Shown here one piece after another: positions 17,187 to 25,420 of a DNA stretch of 64,000 nucleotides. The position numbers and the translations under genes were made by a program. The notes beneath the pieces were generated by a model that saw only the letters and a program-made list of their open reading frames with translations, was not told where the DNA came from and did no database searches. How positions within the stretch are numbered: the stretch's first letter is position 1; each line of letters starts with the position of its first letter. The stretch is from Burkholderiales bacterium (lineage in GTDB: Bacteria > Pseudomonadota > Gammaproteobacteria > Burkholderiales > Burkholderiaceae_C). Where the stretch lies: assembly GCA_017307865.1 (NCBI GenBank), contig JAFKGE010000044.1, positions 1 through 64,000 of the forward strand. The letters are read 5' to 3'.

Positions 17187-17210
17187 TCAAGCGCGAGCAG
17201 CTACAACAAT
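17154..17210. repeat. Family-1 palindromic repeat, copy A (ABC operon)
   Basis: Read on the minus strand it contains TAGCTGCTCGCGCTTGATTG followed by GGCGGGCGCCAGAGGCCGATTTGACTTGAAA in two parts. It shares these blocks with copies at 23505, 41285, 55163 and 63591. It fills the gap between the binding-protein gene and the ATPase gene and forms the ATPase N-terminal codons. Confidence 0.8.
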
Positions 17211-17222
17211 GTGAGTATTCGA

Positions 17223-18251
17223 TCAGGAATACTTGACGTCGGCCTTGCGCGCGAAGGCGTTGGTGTAGGTCTTGGCCAGGTCGATGCTCTTGTCCGCCAG
17301 GCTGGGCTCGAAGGTCTTGAGCATGCGCAGCGCGGTGGCGGGGCCCGCCTCGGGCATGATGCCGTCGGGCGAGATGGCCTGGCGCACGTTTTCCCACGCG
17401 GCCAGGTACAGCGCGCGGTCGCCCAGCAGGTAGGACTCGGGCACGGCCTTGACGATGTCCGACGGCCCCGCCTTGGTCAGCCAGCGCAGCGCGTGCACCA
17501 TGGCGTTGGCCAGCGCCTGGGTGGTGTGGGGGTTTTCCTGCACGAACTTGGCGTGCGTGTACAGCACGGCCGCGGGCATGGGGCCGCCGTAGACGGCCTG
17601 GGTGTCCTTCAGGGTGCGGGTGTCGGCCACCACCTTGATCAAGTTGTCGCGCTGCAGCATGGTGATGACCGGGTCGAGGTTGGCGATGGCGTCCACCTGC
17701 CCCGACTTGACGGCCGTGATGGCGCCGCTGGCCGCGCCCACGCCGATGAAGGACACGTCGCTGGGCTTGAGCCCCGCCTTGGCCAGCACGTAGCTGGCCA
17801 TCATCGAGGTGGACGAGCCCGGCGCAGTGACGCCGATCTTCTTGCCCTTGAGGTCGGCCAGGCTCTTGTAGTCGGGCATGGTCTTGGTCGACACGGCCAG
17901 CACGATCTGCGGCGCGCGTCCCTGCAGCACGAAGGACTCGATGATCTGGTTCTTGGCCTGCATGTTGATGGTGTGCTCGTAGGCGCCCGACACCACGTCG
18001 GCGCTGCCGCCCACCAGCGCCTGCAGCGCCTTGGAGCCGCCGGCGAAGTCCGGAATCTCGACCTGCAGGCCCTCGTCCTTGAAGTAGCCCAGCTGCTCGG
18101 CAATGGTGAGCGGCAGGTAATAAAACAGGTTCTTGCCGCCGACGGCAATGGTCAGCTTGCTTTTTTCGGGCTTGCCGGCCTGCGCCCACACGCGCGGAAA
18201 GGCCAGCGCCGCCGGCGCCAGGGCAAGGGTCTTCAAGATGGTACGGCGCAT
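17223..18251 (-). CDS. NitT/TauT-type ABC transporter substrate-binding protein
   Basis: This periplasmic binding protein of 342 residues begins MRRTILKTLALAPAALAF with a cleavable leader ending in WAQA. The mature part starts KLTIAVGGKNLFYYLPLTIAEQLGYFKDEG, typical of the SsuA/ThiY-like fold. ATG 18251 is chosen over an upstream in-frame ATG because the signal peptide starts here. It is the first gene of a three-gene operon (binding protein, ATPase, permease). Sulfonate, nitrate, riboflavin or pyrimidine-like substrates are all possible for this class. Confidence 0.9.
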   Translation of the reverse strand: MRRTILKTLALAPAALAFPRVWAQAGKPEKSKLTIAVGGKNLFYYLPLTIAEQLGYFKDEGLQVEIPDFAGGSKALQALVGGSADVVSGAYEHTINMQAKNQIIESFVLQGRAPQIVLAVSTKTMPDYKSLADLKGKKIGVTAPGSSTSMMASYVLAKAGLKPSDVSFIGVGAASGAITAVKSGQVDAIANLDPVITMLQRDNLIKVVADTRTLKDTQAVYGGPMPAAVLYTHAKFVQENPHTTQALANAMVHALRWLTKAGPSDIVKAVPESYLLGDRALYLAAWENVRQAISPDGIMPEAGPATALRMLKTFEPSLADKSIDLAKTYTNAFARKADVKYS

Positions 18252-18442
18252 GGCGGAAGTCCTTTCGGGTGAAAAACAGGCAAGCGCTGAATCTAGCAGA
18301 CTGAACACGACTCGATCACCGGGCAAGCCCGGAGAACGCGTGGCCAGCGCGGGATTGCGCGCCCGCGCACCGGCCTGGCCGGGCCGCGCGGCAAGATGCG
18401 GGGCACAAGAGCTGTCACACTCGAGGCTTGGAGGTTGCTGCC

Positions 18443-18919
18443 ATGACGTTGAATATCCTGCTGCCGCTGGACGGCACCGACTTGTCGCTGGAACAGACGC
18501 GCTTTGCGATTCGCCTGTGCCAGAGCGGGCTGGACGCCCACTTCGTCGCCGCCAACGTGCAGGAGCCGGCGAGTTTCTACGAGTTCATCACCGCGCGCGA
18601 TCCGGCCCGGCTGCAGCAGATGGTGATCGGCACCGCGCAGGAGCTGGTGGCGCCGGCCGTGGCGCTGCTGAAGGACGCCGGCCTGTCGCACGAGGTGGTC
18701 ATGGTGGAGGAAGGCGATGCGGTGCAGGGCATGCTGGAGCTGATCGAGTCCGAAGGCTGCGACATGGTCATCATCGGCGCGCACCCGCCTTCGCTGCTGG
18801 CCACCGGCAGCATGCGCTCGTCGGCGATGCGCCTGGCCAAGGTGGCGCCGGTGCCGGTGCTGTCGGTGCGCGCGCCCGCGCCGGCCGAACCCGACGAAGA
18901 CGAGGACGACGCGCCCTGA
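18443..18919 (+). CDS. Universal stress protein (UspA family)
   Basis: This single-domain USP-fold protein has 158 residues. It begins TLNILLPLDGTDLS, the usual first strand and loop, and has the C-terminal nucleotide-site region VIIGAHPPSLLATGS and PVLSVR. The tail is acidic (DEDEDDAP). ATG 18443 is preceded by GGAGG at 18430-18434. It is divergent from the ABC operon and convergent with the MFS gene (7 bp between stops). Confidence 0.85.
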   Translation: MTLNILLPLDGTDLSLEQTRFAIRLCQSGLDAHFVAANVQEPASFYEFITARDPARLQQMVIGTAQELVAPAVALLKDAGLSHEVVMVEEGDAVQGMLELIESEGCDMVIIGAHPPSLLATGSMRSSAMRLAKVAPVPVLSVRAPAPAEPDEDEDDAP

Positions 18920-18925
18920 CGCGCG

Positions 18926-20173
18926 TCAGCAGGGCGAGGCCGGCGCCGTGCGCGAGGCCGGCGGGCGGTGCTGGCGCAGGTCGGGCAGGAACACCGTCAG
19001 CAGGCCCAGCAGCGGCAAGAAGGCGCACAGGTGGTAGACGAACACGATGCCGCGCGCATCGGCCAGCGCGCCCAGCACCGCCGCGCCGATGCCGCCCATG
19101 CCGAAGGCGAAGCCGAAGAACATGCCCGACACCGCGCCCACCTTGCCCGGCATCAGCTCTTGCGCGAACACCAGGATGGCCGAGAAGGCCGAGGCGATGA
19201 TCAGGCCGATGACGAAGCTGAGGACCACGGTCCAGGTCAGGTCGACGTAGGGCATGGCCAGGGTGAACGGCGCCACGCCCAGGATCGAGCCCCAAATCAC
19301 GCGCTTGCGCCCGATGCGGTCGCCGATGGGCCCGCCCACCAGCGTGCCGGCGGCCACCGCGAACAAAAAGATGAACAGGTACACCTGCGCCGACTGCACC
19401 GAGACGCCGAAGCGCGTCATCAGATAGAAGGTGTAGTAGCTGGTCAGGCTGGTCAGGTAGAAATACTTGGAGAAGATCAGCACCAGCAGCACGCCGATGG
19501 CCAGCGCCACCGTGCGCGGTGGCACCGGGCTGGCCAGCGCCGTCGCCGGCTTCTTGGCACGCGGGCCGCTCAAATGCCGCGTCTTGTACCAGGTGCCGAT
19601 CTGCCACAGCACGCCGATGGCCACCAGCGCCGCCAGCCCGAACCAGGCGATGGCGCGCTGCCCGTGCGGCATCACCACGGCCGCGGCCAGCAGCGGCCCG
19701 ACCGCGCTGCCGGTGTTGCCGCCGACCTGAAAGATCGACTGCGCCAGCCCCGGCTGCCCGCCCGAGGCCAGGCGCGCGATGCGCGAGGACTCGGGGTGAA
19801 ACACCGACGAACCCGTGCCCACCAGCGCCGCGGCCACCAGCACCACGCCGAAGTTGGGCGCCACCGACAGCAGCAGCAGCCCGCACAGCGTGGAGCCCAT
19901 GCCGAAGGCCAGCGAATGCGGCTTGGGGTGCTTGTCGGTGTACAGGCCCACCAGCGGCTGCAGCAGCGAGGCCGTCAACTGGTAGGTCAGCGTGATCAGC
20001 CCGATCTGCGCGAAGCTCAGGCTGAACTCGCCCTTGAGCATGGGGTAGATCGCCAGGATCAACGACTGGATCATGTCGTTGAGAAAGTGCGAGAAGCTGA
20101 TGGCGTACAGCACGCGAAAGCGCGTGCCCTCGGGGGCCTGGGGCGGCCCGGCGGTAATGGCGGCGGTGTTCAT
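18926..20173 (-). CDS. MFS transporter, Fsr (fosmidomycin resistance) type
   Basis: This is a 415-residue inner-membrane major-facilitator protein with twelve predicted hydrophobic segments. The start region FRVLYAISFSHFLNDMIQS and the VFHPESSRIAR motif are characteristic of the Fsr family, whose E. coli member confers fosmidomycin resistance. ATG 20173 is chosen; the longer open frame upstream overlaps purL. Real substrates of relatives are poorly known. Confidence 0.88.
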   Translation of the reverse strand: MNTAAITAGPPQAPEGTRFRVLYAISFSHFLNDMIQSLILAIYPMLKGEFSLSFAQIGLITLTYQLTASLLQPLVGLYTDKHPKPHSLAFGMGSTLCGLLLLSVAPNFGVVLVAAALVGTGSSVFHPESSRIARLASGGQPGLAQSIFQVGGNTGSAVGPLLAAAVVMPHGQRAIAWFGLAALVAIGVLWQIGTWYKTRHLSGPRAKKPATALASPVPPRTVALAIGVLLVLIFSKYFYLTSLTSYYTFYLMTRFGVSVQSAQVYLFIFLFAVAAGTLVGGPIGDRIGRKRVIWGSILGVAPFTLAMPYVDLTWTVVLSFVIGLIIASAFSAILVFAQELMPGKVGAVSGMFFGFAFGMGGIGAAVLGALADARGIVFVYHLCAFLPLLGLLTVFLPDLRQHRPPASRTAPASPC

Positions 20174-20196
20174 GGTCAGCCTGAAATTGTGCGCCT

Positions 20197-23100
20197 TCAG
20201 CCAAGCCAGCGCCGGGCATTGCGCCAGATCTGCATCCAGGGGCTGAAGCTGCTGCGGTCCTGGTCGGTCCAGCTCATCTGGATGTTGCGAAACACCCGCT
20301 CCGGGTGCGGCATCAGCGCGGTGAAGCGCCCGTCGGGCGTGGTCACCGCCGTCAGGCCGCCGGCGCTGCCGTTGGGGTTGAAGGGGTATCGCTCGGTCGG
20401 CTGGCCATGGTTGTCCACGAAGCGCATGGCGGCAACGACGCGCGCCGCATCGCCGCGCTGGCTGAAGTTGGCGTAGCCCTCGCCGTGCGCCACCGCGATG
20501 GGCAGGCGGCTGCCGGCCATGCCGGCAAAGAACAGGCTGGGCGAATCCAGCACCTCCACCATCGACAGCCGCGCCTCGAAGCGCTCGCTGCGGTTGGTGG
20601 TGAAGCGCGGCCAGGCGTCGGCGCCGGGGATGATGTCGGCCAGCTCGGCGAACATCTGGCAGCCGTTGCACACGCCCAGGGCGAAGGTGTTCTTGCGCTC
20701 GAAAAATGCCTTGAACTGCTCGGCCAGCGGCGCGTTGAAGGTGATCGAGCGCGCCCAGCCGATGCCCGCGCCCAGCGTGTCGCCATAGCTGAAGCCGCCG
20801 CAGGCCACCAGGCCCTGAAAGTCGTCCAGCCGCACGCGGCCGGTCTGCAGGTCGGTCATGTGCACGTCGAAGGCTTCGAAGCCCGCCTCGGTGAAGGCGT
20901 AGGCCATTTCGACGTGGGAGTTGACGCCTTGCTCGCGCAGGATGGCGACTTTGGGGCGGCTGAGCGCCAGAGCGGGAGCCAGGCCGGTTGCAGCGGATGC
21001 GTCCGCGCCCTCACCCCGGCCCTCTCCCGCATGCGGGAGAGGGGGATTCTGGCTCCCTCGCCCCTCTGGGGAGAGGGTTGGGGTGAGGGGCGACGGCGCG
21101 TCAACGTCGAACGTCAGATGCACATGCAAACCCGGATCATCCACCGCCCCCGCCGCCGCATGCTCGGCATCGGCACATTCGGGGTTGTCGCGCCCCTGGG
21201 CGATCTTCCAGCTCACGCTGTCCCACACCTGCTGCAGGTCGTGCAGCGGGGCGCTGAAGACCTCTTTGGCGTCGCGCCACACGCTGAGCTGCCCCTTGCC
21301 CTTGTCGATGCCTGAGGACGCCGGCCGCGTCTTGCCGATGACGTGGCTGTGGCGGGACAGGCCGTGCGTGCGCAGCACCTGCATCACTTGGTTGCGCTCG
21401 GCGGTGCGCACCTGCAGCACCACACCCAGCTCTTCGGCAAACAGTGCCTTCAGCGTCAGCCAGTCGCGCCGGCCGCTGACCTGCTTGGTCCACTCCTTGC
21501 CCTCGCCCGACTCCATGTGGCTGTCGTGCACGCCGTCGCCTTCCTGCAGCAGCATGTCCACGTTCAGCGCCACGCCCACCTGGCCGGCAAAGGCCATCTC
21601 GGCCACCGTGGCCAGCAGGCCGCCGTCGCTGCGGTCGTGATAGGCCAGGATCAGGCCGCTGGCGCGCAGCTCGTTGACGGCCGCCACCAGCGCCTTCAAA
21701 TCCTGCGGATCGGCCAGGTCGGGCACGCCATCCTGCACCGGGCAGCCGCTTTGCCCCATGGCCTGCGCCAGCACGCTGCCCGCCAGCCGGTTGCGCCCGC
21801 GGCCCAGGTCGATCAGGATCAGCGAGCTGTCGATCTCAAGGCGATCGAGCTGCGGCGTGAGCGTGCCGCGCACGTCAGACACGCTGGCAAAGGCGCTCAC
21901 GATCAGGCTGACGGGCGACACCACCTTGCGCGGCGCGCCATCGGCGTCCTGCCACTGCGTGCGCATCGACAGGCTGTCCTTGCCCACCGGAATGCTCACG
22001 CCCAGCGCGGGGCACAGCTCCAGGCCCACGGCCTGGACGGTGGCGTACAGCGCCGCGTCCTCGCCCGGCTCGCCGCAGGCCGCCATCCAGTTGGCCGACA
22101 GCTTGACGCGCGGCAGCTCGATCGGCGCCGCCAGCAGGTTGGTAATGGCCTCCGCCACCGCCATGCGGCCGGAAGCGGGCGCATCCAGCGCGGCCAGCGG
22201 CGTGCGCTCGCCCATGCTCATGGCCTCGCCGGCAAAGCCCGCGTAGTCGGCCAGCGTGACCGCGCAATCGGCCACCGGCAGCTGCCAGGGCCCGACCATG
22301 GGGTCGCGGTGCGTGAGGCCGCCCACGCTGCGGTCGCCGATGGTGATGAGAAAGCGCTTGCTGGCCACGGTGGGGTGGCTCAGCACCTGGATCACCGCGT
22401 CCTGCAGGCTCAGGTCATGCAGCTTGAGGGGCGCGAAGCTGCGGGCGACGGTGGTCACGTCGCGCTGCATCCTGGGCGGCTTGCCCAGCAGCACGTCCAG
22501 CGGCATGTGAACGGGTGCCCCCACGCTCCCCACTGCGTGTGGTTCGCCGCCCCCCGAGGGGGCTGCGCTTGCTTGGGGCGGCCCGGCGCTGCGCGCGGGC
22601 GCGCCATTGAAGGCCTGGCCATCGGCGACCAACAACTCGCGCTCCTCGGTCGCTACCCCCACCACCGCGAACGGGCAGCGCTCGCGCGCGCACAGCGCCT
22701 CGAACCGCGCCAGCGACTCGGGCGCGATGGCCAGCACATAGCGCTCCTGGCTTTCGTTGCACCAGATTTCCTTGGGCGCCAGGCCCGACTCCTCCAGCGG
22801 AATGGCGCGCAGGTCGAAGCGCGCGCCGCGCCCGGCGTCGTTGACCAGCTCGGGGAAGGCGTTGGACAGCCCGCCCGCGCCCACGTCGTGGATGGCCAGG
22901 ATGGGGTTGTCCGCGCCCAGCACCTGGCACTGGGTGATGACCTCCTGCGCGCGGCGCTCGATCTCGGGGTTGCCGCGCTGCACCGAGTCGAAGTCCAGCT
23001 GCGCGGCGTTGGCCCCGCTGGCCAGCGAGCTGGCGGCGCCGCCGCCCATGCCGATCTTCATGCCCGGCCCGCCCAGCTGGATCAGCAGGCTGCCGGCCGC

Positions 23101-24414
23101 AAACTCGATCTTGTGCGTCAATAGCGCGTCGATGCTGCCGATGCCGCCGGCAATCATGATCGGCTTGTGGTAGCCGCGCTGCACCCCGCCGGCTTCCAGC
23201 TCGTATTCGCGAAAGTAGCCCAGCAGGTTGGGCCGGCCGAACTCGTTGTTGAAGGCCGCGCCGCCCAGCGGGCCCTCGGTCATGATCTGCAGCGCGCTGG
23301 CCAGGTGATCGGGCTTGCCGACCGTCGAGTCCCACAGCTTGCTCACCGTGAAGCCCGTCAGCCCCGCCTTGGGCCGCGCGCCGCGCCCGGTGGCGCCCTC
23401 GTCGCGGATCTCGCCGCCGGCGCCGGTGCTGGCGCCGGGGAAGGGGCTGATCGCCGTCGGGTGGTTGTGCGTCTCCACCTTCATCAGCACGTGGCGCATT
23501 TCACTCTTTTTTTGATAGCTGCTCGCGCTTTTCTCATCAGCCCCAGAGGCCGATTTGGCTTGAAACACCTGGCAGGCATGGCCTTCCATCACCGCCGCGT
23601 TGTCGCTGTAGGCCACCACCGTGTGCTGGGGGTTTTGCCGGTGCGTGTGGCGGATCATGCCGAACAGGCTGTGCGGCTGCGCCACGCCGTCGATGCGCCA
23701 GTCGGCATTGAAGATCTTGTGGCGGCAGTGCTCGCTGTTGGCCTGCGCGAACATCATCAGCTCGACGTCGGTGGGGTTGCGCCCCAGTCGGGTGAAGGCC
23801 TGCACCAGGTAATCGATCTCGTCGGCCGCCAGCGCCAGGCCCCAGTCGGTGTTGGCCTGCTGCAGCGCCGCGCGGCCGCCGGCCAGCACGTCGACGTGCG
23901 CCAGCGGCTCGGGCTGCAACGCGGTGAACAGCGCCCGCGCCGCCTCGCGCGAGGCCAGCACGCTTTCGGTCATGCGGTCGTGCAGCAGCGCGGCAACCGC
24001 GTCTTGCTGCTCTTGTGATAGCCGCCGGCGCTTGATCAGCGCGCGCTTGAGGCCGATTTGATACTCGACGATGCGCTCGACGCGGCTCACCGCCAGGCCG
24101 CAGTTGCGCGCGATGTCGGTGGCCTTGGAGGCCCAGGGCGACACCGTGCCCAGGCGCGGCGTGACGACCCAGCTCGTGGCACCCTCGCCCAGCGCGGGCG
24201 CGGCCGGCTCGCCGTAGCTCAGCAGCTCGCCCATGCGCTGCAGCGTGGCCGCGGTGGGCGCGGCATCGAAGCCGACCAGGTGCACGAAGCGCGCGCGCAC
24301 CGCGTCGATGCCGGGCTCGACCGCCTGCAGGCGGCGCAGCAGGCCTTGGGCGCGAAACTCGCTCAGGGCGTTGCCGCCGTCGAAAAAATGAATGGGCTGG
24401 GTCACGGTGGACAA
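20197..24414 (-). CDS. purL: Phosphoribosylformylglycinamidine synthase
   Basis: This is the large proteobacterial FGAM synthase, converting FGAR, glutamine and ATP to FGAM in purine synthesis. The 1405-residue product has an N-terminal domain, two PurM-like halves (for example [23 protein letters not shown]) and a C-terminal class I glutaminase domain with GVCNGCQM and [10 protein letters not shown]. It is longer than E. coli PurL (1295 residues). Part of the excess is three in-frame inserts that coincide with palindromic repeats at about residues 284-303, 608-632 and 1109-1136. All lie in loops or linkers by position; the frame is intact, so the enzyme is probably functional. Confidence 0.96.
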   Translation of the reverse strand: MSTVTQPIHFFDGGNALSEFRAQGLLRRLQAVEPGIDAVRARFVHLVGFDAAPTAATLQRMGELLSYGEPAAPALGEGATSWVVTPRLGTVSPWASKATDIARNCGLAVSRVERIVEYQIGLKRALIKRRRLSQEQQDAVAALLHDRMTESVLASREAARALFTALQPEPLAHVDVLAGGRAALQQANTDWGLALAADEIDYLVQAFTRLGRNPTDVELMMFAQANSEHCRHKIFNADWRIDGVAQPHSLFGMIRHTHRQNPQHTVVAYSDNAAVMEGHACQVFQAKSASGADEKSASSYQKKSEMRHVLMKVETHNHPTAISPFPGASTGAGGEIRDEGATGRGARPKAGLTGFTVSKLWDSTVGKPDHLASALQIMTEGPLGGAAFNNEFGRPNLLGYFREYELEAGGVQRGYHKPIMIAGGIGSIDALLTHKIEFAAGSLLIQLGGPGMKIGMGGGAASSLASGANAAQLDFDSVQRGNPEIERRAQEVITQCQVLGADNPILAIHDVGAGGLSNAFPELVNDAGRGARFDLRAIPLEESGLAPKEIWCNESQERYVLAIAPESLARFEALCARERCPFAVVGVATEERELLVADGQAFNGAPARSAGPPQASAAPSGGGEPHAVGSVGAPVHMPLDVLLGKPPRMQRDVTTVARSFAPLKLHDLSLQDAVIQVLSHPTVASKRFLITIGDRSVGGLTHRDPMVGPWQLPVADCAVTLADYAGFAGEAMSMGERTPLAALDAPASGRMAVAEAITNLLAAPIELPRVKLSANWMAACGEPGEDAALYATVQAVGLELCPALGVSIPVGKDSLSMRTQWQDADGAPRKVVSPVSLIVSAFASVSDVRGTLTPQLDRLEIDSSLILIDLGRGRNRLAGSVLAQAMGQSGCPVQDGVPDLADPQDLKALVAAVNELRASGLILAYHDRSDGGLLATVAEMAFAGQVGVALNVDMLLQEGDGVHDSHMESGEGKEWTKQVSGRRDWLTLKALFAEELGVVLQVRTAERNQVMQVLRTHGLSRHSHVIGKTRPASSGIDKGKGQLSVWRDAKEVFSAPLHDLQQVWDSVSWKIAQGRDNPECADAEHAAAGAVDDPGLHVHLTFDVDAPSPLTPTLSPEGRGSQNPPLPHAGEGRGEGADASAATGLAPALALSRPKVAILREQGVNSHVEMAYAFTEAGFEAFDVHMTDLQTGRVRLDDFQGLVACGGFSYGDTLGAGIGWARSITFNAPLAEQFKAFFERKNTFALGVCNGCQMFAELADIIPGADAWPRFTTNRSERFEARLSMVEVLDSPSLFFAGMAGSRLPIAVAHGEGYANFSQRGDAARVVAAMRFVDNHGQPTERYPFNPNGSAGGLTAVTTPDGRFTALMPHPERVFRNIQMSWTDQDRSSFSPWMQIWRNARRWLG
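21008..21090. repeat. Family-2 repeat (CTCTCCC...GGGAGAGGG), inside purL
   Basis: A nested palindrome runs from CCCTCACCCC to GGGTGAGGGG, with two inner CCCTCTCCC/GGGAGAGGG-like stems. It is translated in frame as a proline/glycine-rich insert ahead of the PurL glutaminase domain. Related copies are at 42762-42862 and 55246-55281. Confidence 0.85.
22519..22590. repeat. Family-3 repeat (GCGTGTGGTTCGCC...), inside purL
   Basis: This segment contains ACTGCGTGTGGTTCGCCG, then CCCCCCGAGGGGG and CTTGGGGCGGCCCGG. It reads in frame as PurL residues about 608-632. The sequence resembles a repeat common in Comamonadaceae; a diverged relative may be at 38333-38400. Confidence 0.7.
23505..23566. repeat. 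Family-1 palindromic repeat, copy B, inside purL
   Basis: On the plus strand it reads TTTGATAGCTGCTCGCGCTT, a variable centre, then CCAGAGGCCGATTTGGCTTG. It matches copy A closely. It is translated on the minus strand in frame as a Ser/Ala/Lys-rich insert ([18 protein letters not shown]) directly before the conserved PurL HNHP segment. Confidence 0.85.
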
Positions 24415-24554
24415 AAAGGCGATGGACGGGGCGCGCGGGCTGCGCGGCGGGTGCGCGGCCGCTGACTGGGGCCGCGCCGGAAACGCCGAGCGATTTTATC
24501 TGCCCGGTGCACGCGCCGCCGCGCGCGCCGCCTGCAGCCACGCGCCTCGGGTGG

Positions 24555-24560
24555 GATAAT
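24555..24560 (+). promoter_or_regulatory. Probable -10 element of map
   Basis: GATAAT ends 8 bp before the map ATG (24569). If this is the -10 element, transcription would start at or within a couple of bases of the start codon, giving a leaderless or near-leaderless mRNA. No Shine-Dalgarno sequence is present. No good -35 hexamer is visible. Confidence 0.4.
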
Positions 24561-24568
24561 TTGGCCCC

Positions 24569-25390
24569 ATGAGCATCACCATCAAGGACGAGGCGGGCAT
24601 TGCCGCCATGCGCACCGCCTGCCGCCTGGCGGCCGAGGTGCTGGATCAACTCACGCCGCTCATCCGCCCGGGCATCACCACGCTGGACATCGACCGCTGG
24701 TCGGCCGAATTCATGGCCGCGCAGGGCACGCGCTCGGCCACCATCGGCTACCAGCCGCCCGGCTACCCGCCCTACCCCGGCCACGTCTGCACCTCGGTCA
24801 ACCACGTGGTGTGCCACGGCATGCCGTCCGACAAGGTGCTGAAGAAGGGCGACATCGTCAACGTCGACGTCACCGTGATCACGCCCGAGGGCTGGTTCGG
24901 CGACACCAGCCGCATGTTCGAGATCGGCGAATGCTCGATCGCCGCCAAACGCCTGTGCCAGCTGACCTACGAGTCGATGTGGCTGGGCATCGACCAGGTC
25001 AAGCCCGGCGCGCGCCTGGGCGACGTGGGGCACGCCATCCAGAGCTTCATCGAAGGCCACGGCCTGTCGGTGGTGCGCGAATTCTGCGGCCACGGCATCG
25101 GCCAGGTGTTTCACGACGAGCCGCAGGTGCTGCACTACGGCAAGCCGGGCACCGGTGTCGAGCTGGTGCCGGGCATGACCTTCACCATCGAGCCCATGGT
25201 CAACATCGGCCGGCGCGAGATCAAGGAAATGCCCGACGGCTGGACCATCGTCACCAAGGACCGCTCGCTGTCGGCGCAGTGGGAGCACACGGTGCTGGTC
25301 ACGCCCACCGGCTACGAGGTGCTGACGCGATCAAAGGGCAGCCCGGCCGTGCCCGAGTTCGTGCAGGGCATGGCGCAAGCCGCCGCCTGA
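24569..25390 (+). CDS. map: Methionine aminopeptidase, type I
   Basis: The enzyme removes the initiator Met from nascent proteins. The 273-residue product has the pita-bread fold signature and metal ligands in IVNVDVTVITPEGWFGDTS (two Asp), GHGIGQVFHDEP (His), FTIEPMV (Glu) and QWEHTVLVT (Glu). It is divergent from purL; the 154-bp gap contains a GATAAT box close to the start. It is followed 30 bp later by glnD. Confidence 0.95.
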   Translation: MSITIKDEAGIAAMRTACRLAAEVLDQLTPLIRPGITTLDIDRWSAEFMAAQGTRSATIGYQPPGYPPYPGHVCTSVNHVVCHGMPSDKVLKKGDIVNVDVTVITPEGWFGDTSRMFEIGECSIAAKRLCQLTYESMWLGIDQVKPGARLGDVGHAIQSFIEGHGLSVVREFCGHGIGQVFHDEPQVLHYGKPGTGVELVPGMTFTIEPMVNIGRREIKEMPDGWTIVTKDRSLSAQWEHTVLVTPTGYEVLTRSKGSPAVPEFVQGMAQAAA

Positions 25391-25420
25391 CGCCGCCCTC
25401 GCCGCCTCATCCACCCGACC

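Noticed and set aside
16323-18272. A 649-residue plus-strand open frame
   Set aside because: It lies antisense to an intact ABC transporter operon and has Arg/Gly/His/Gln-rich composition typical of antisense frames in GC-rich DNA.
21343-23124. A 593-residue plus-strand open frame opposite purL
   Set aside because: It is antisense to conserved PurL domains and has no domain features.
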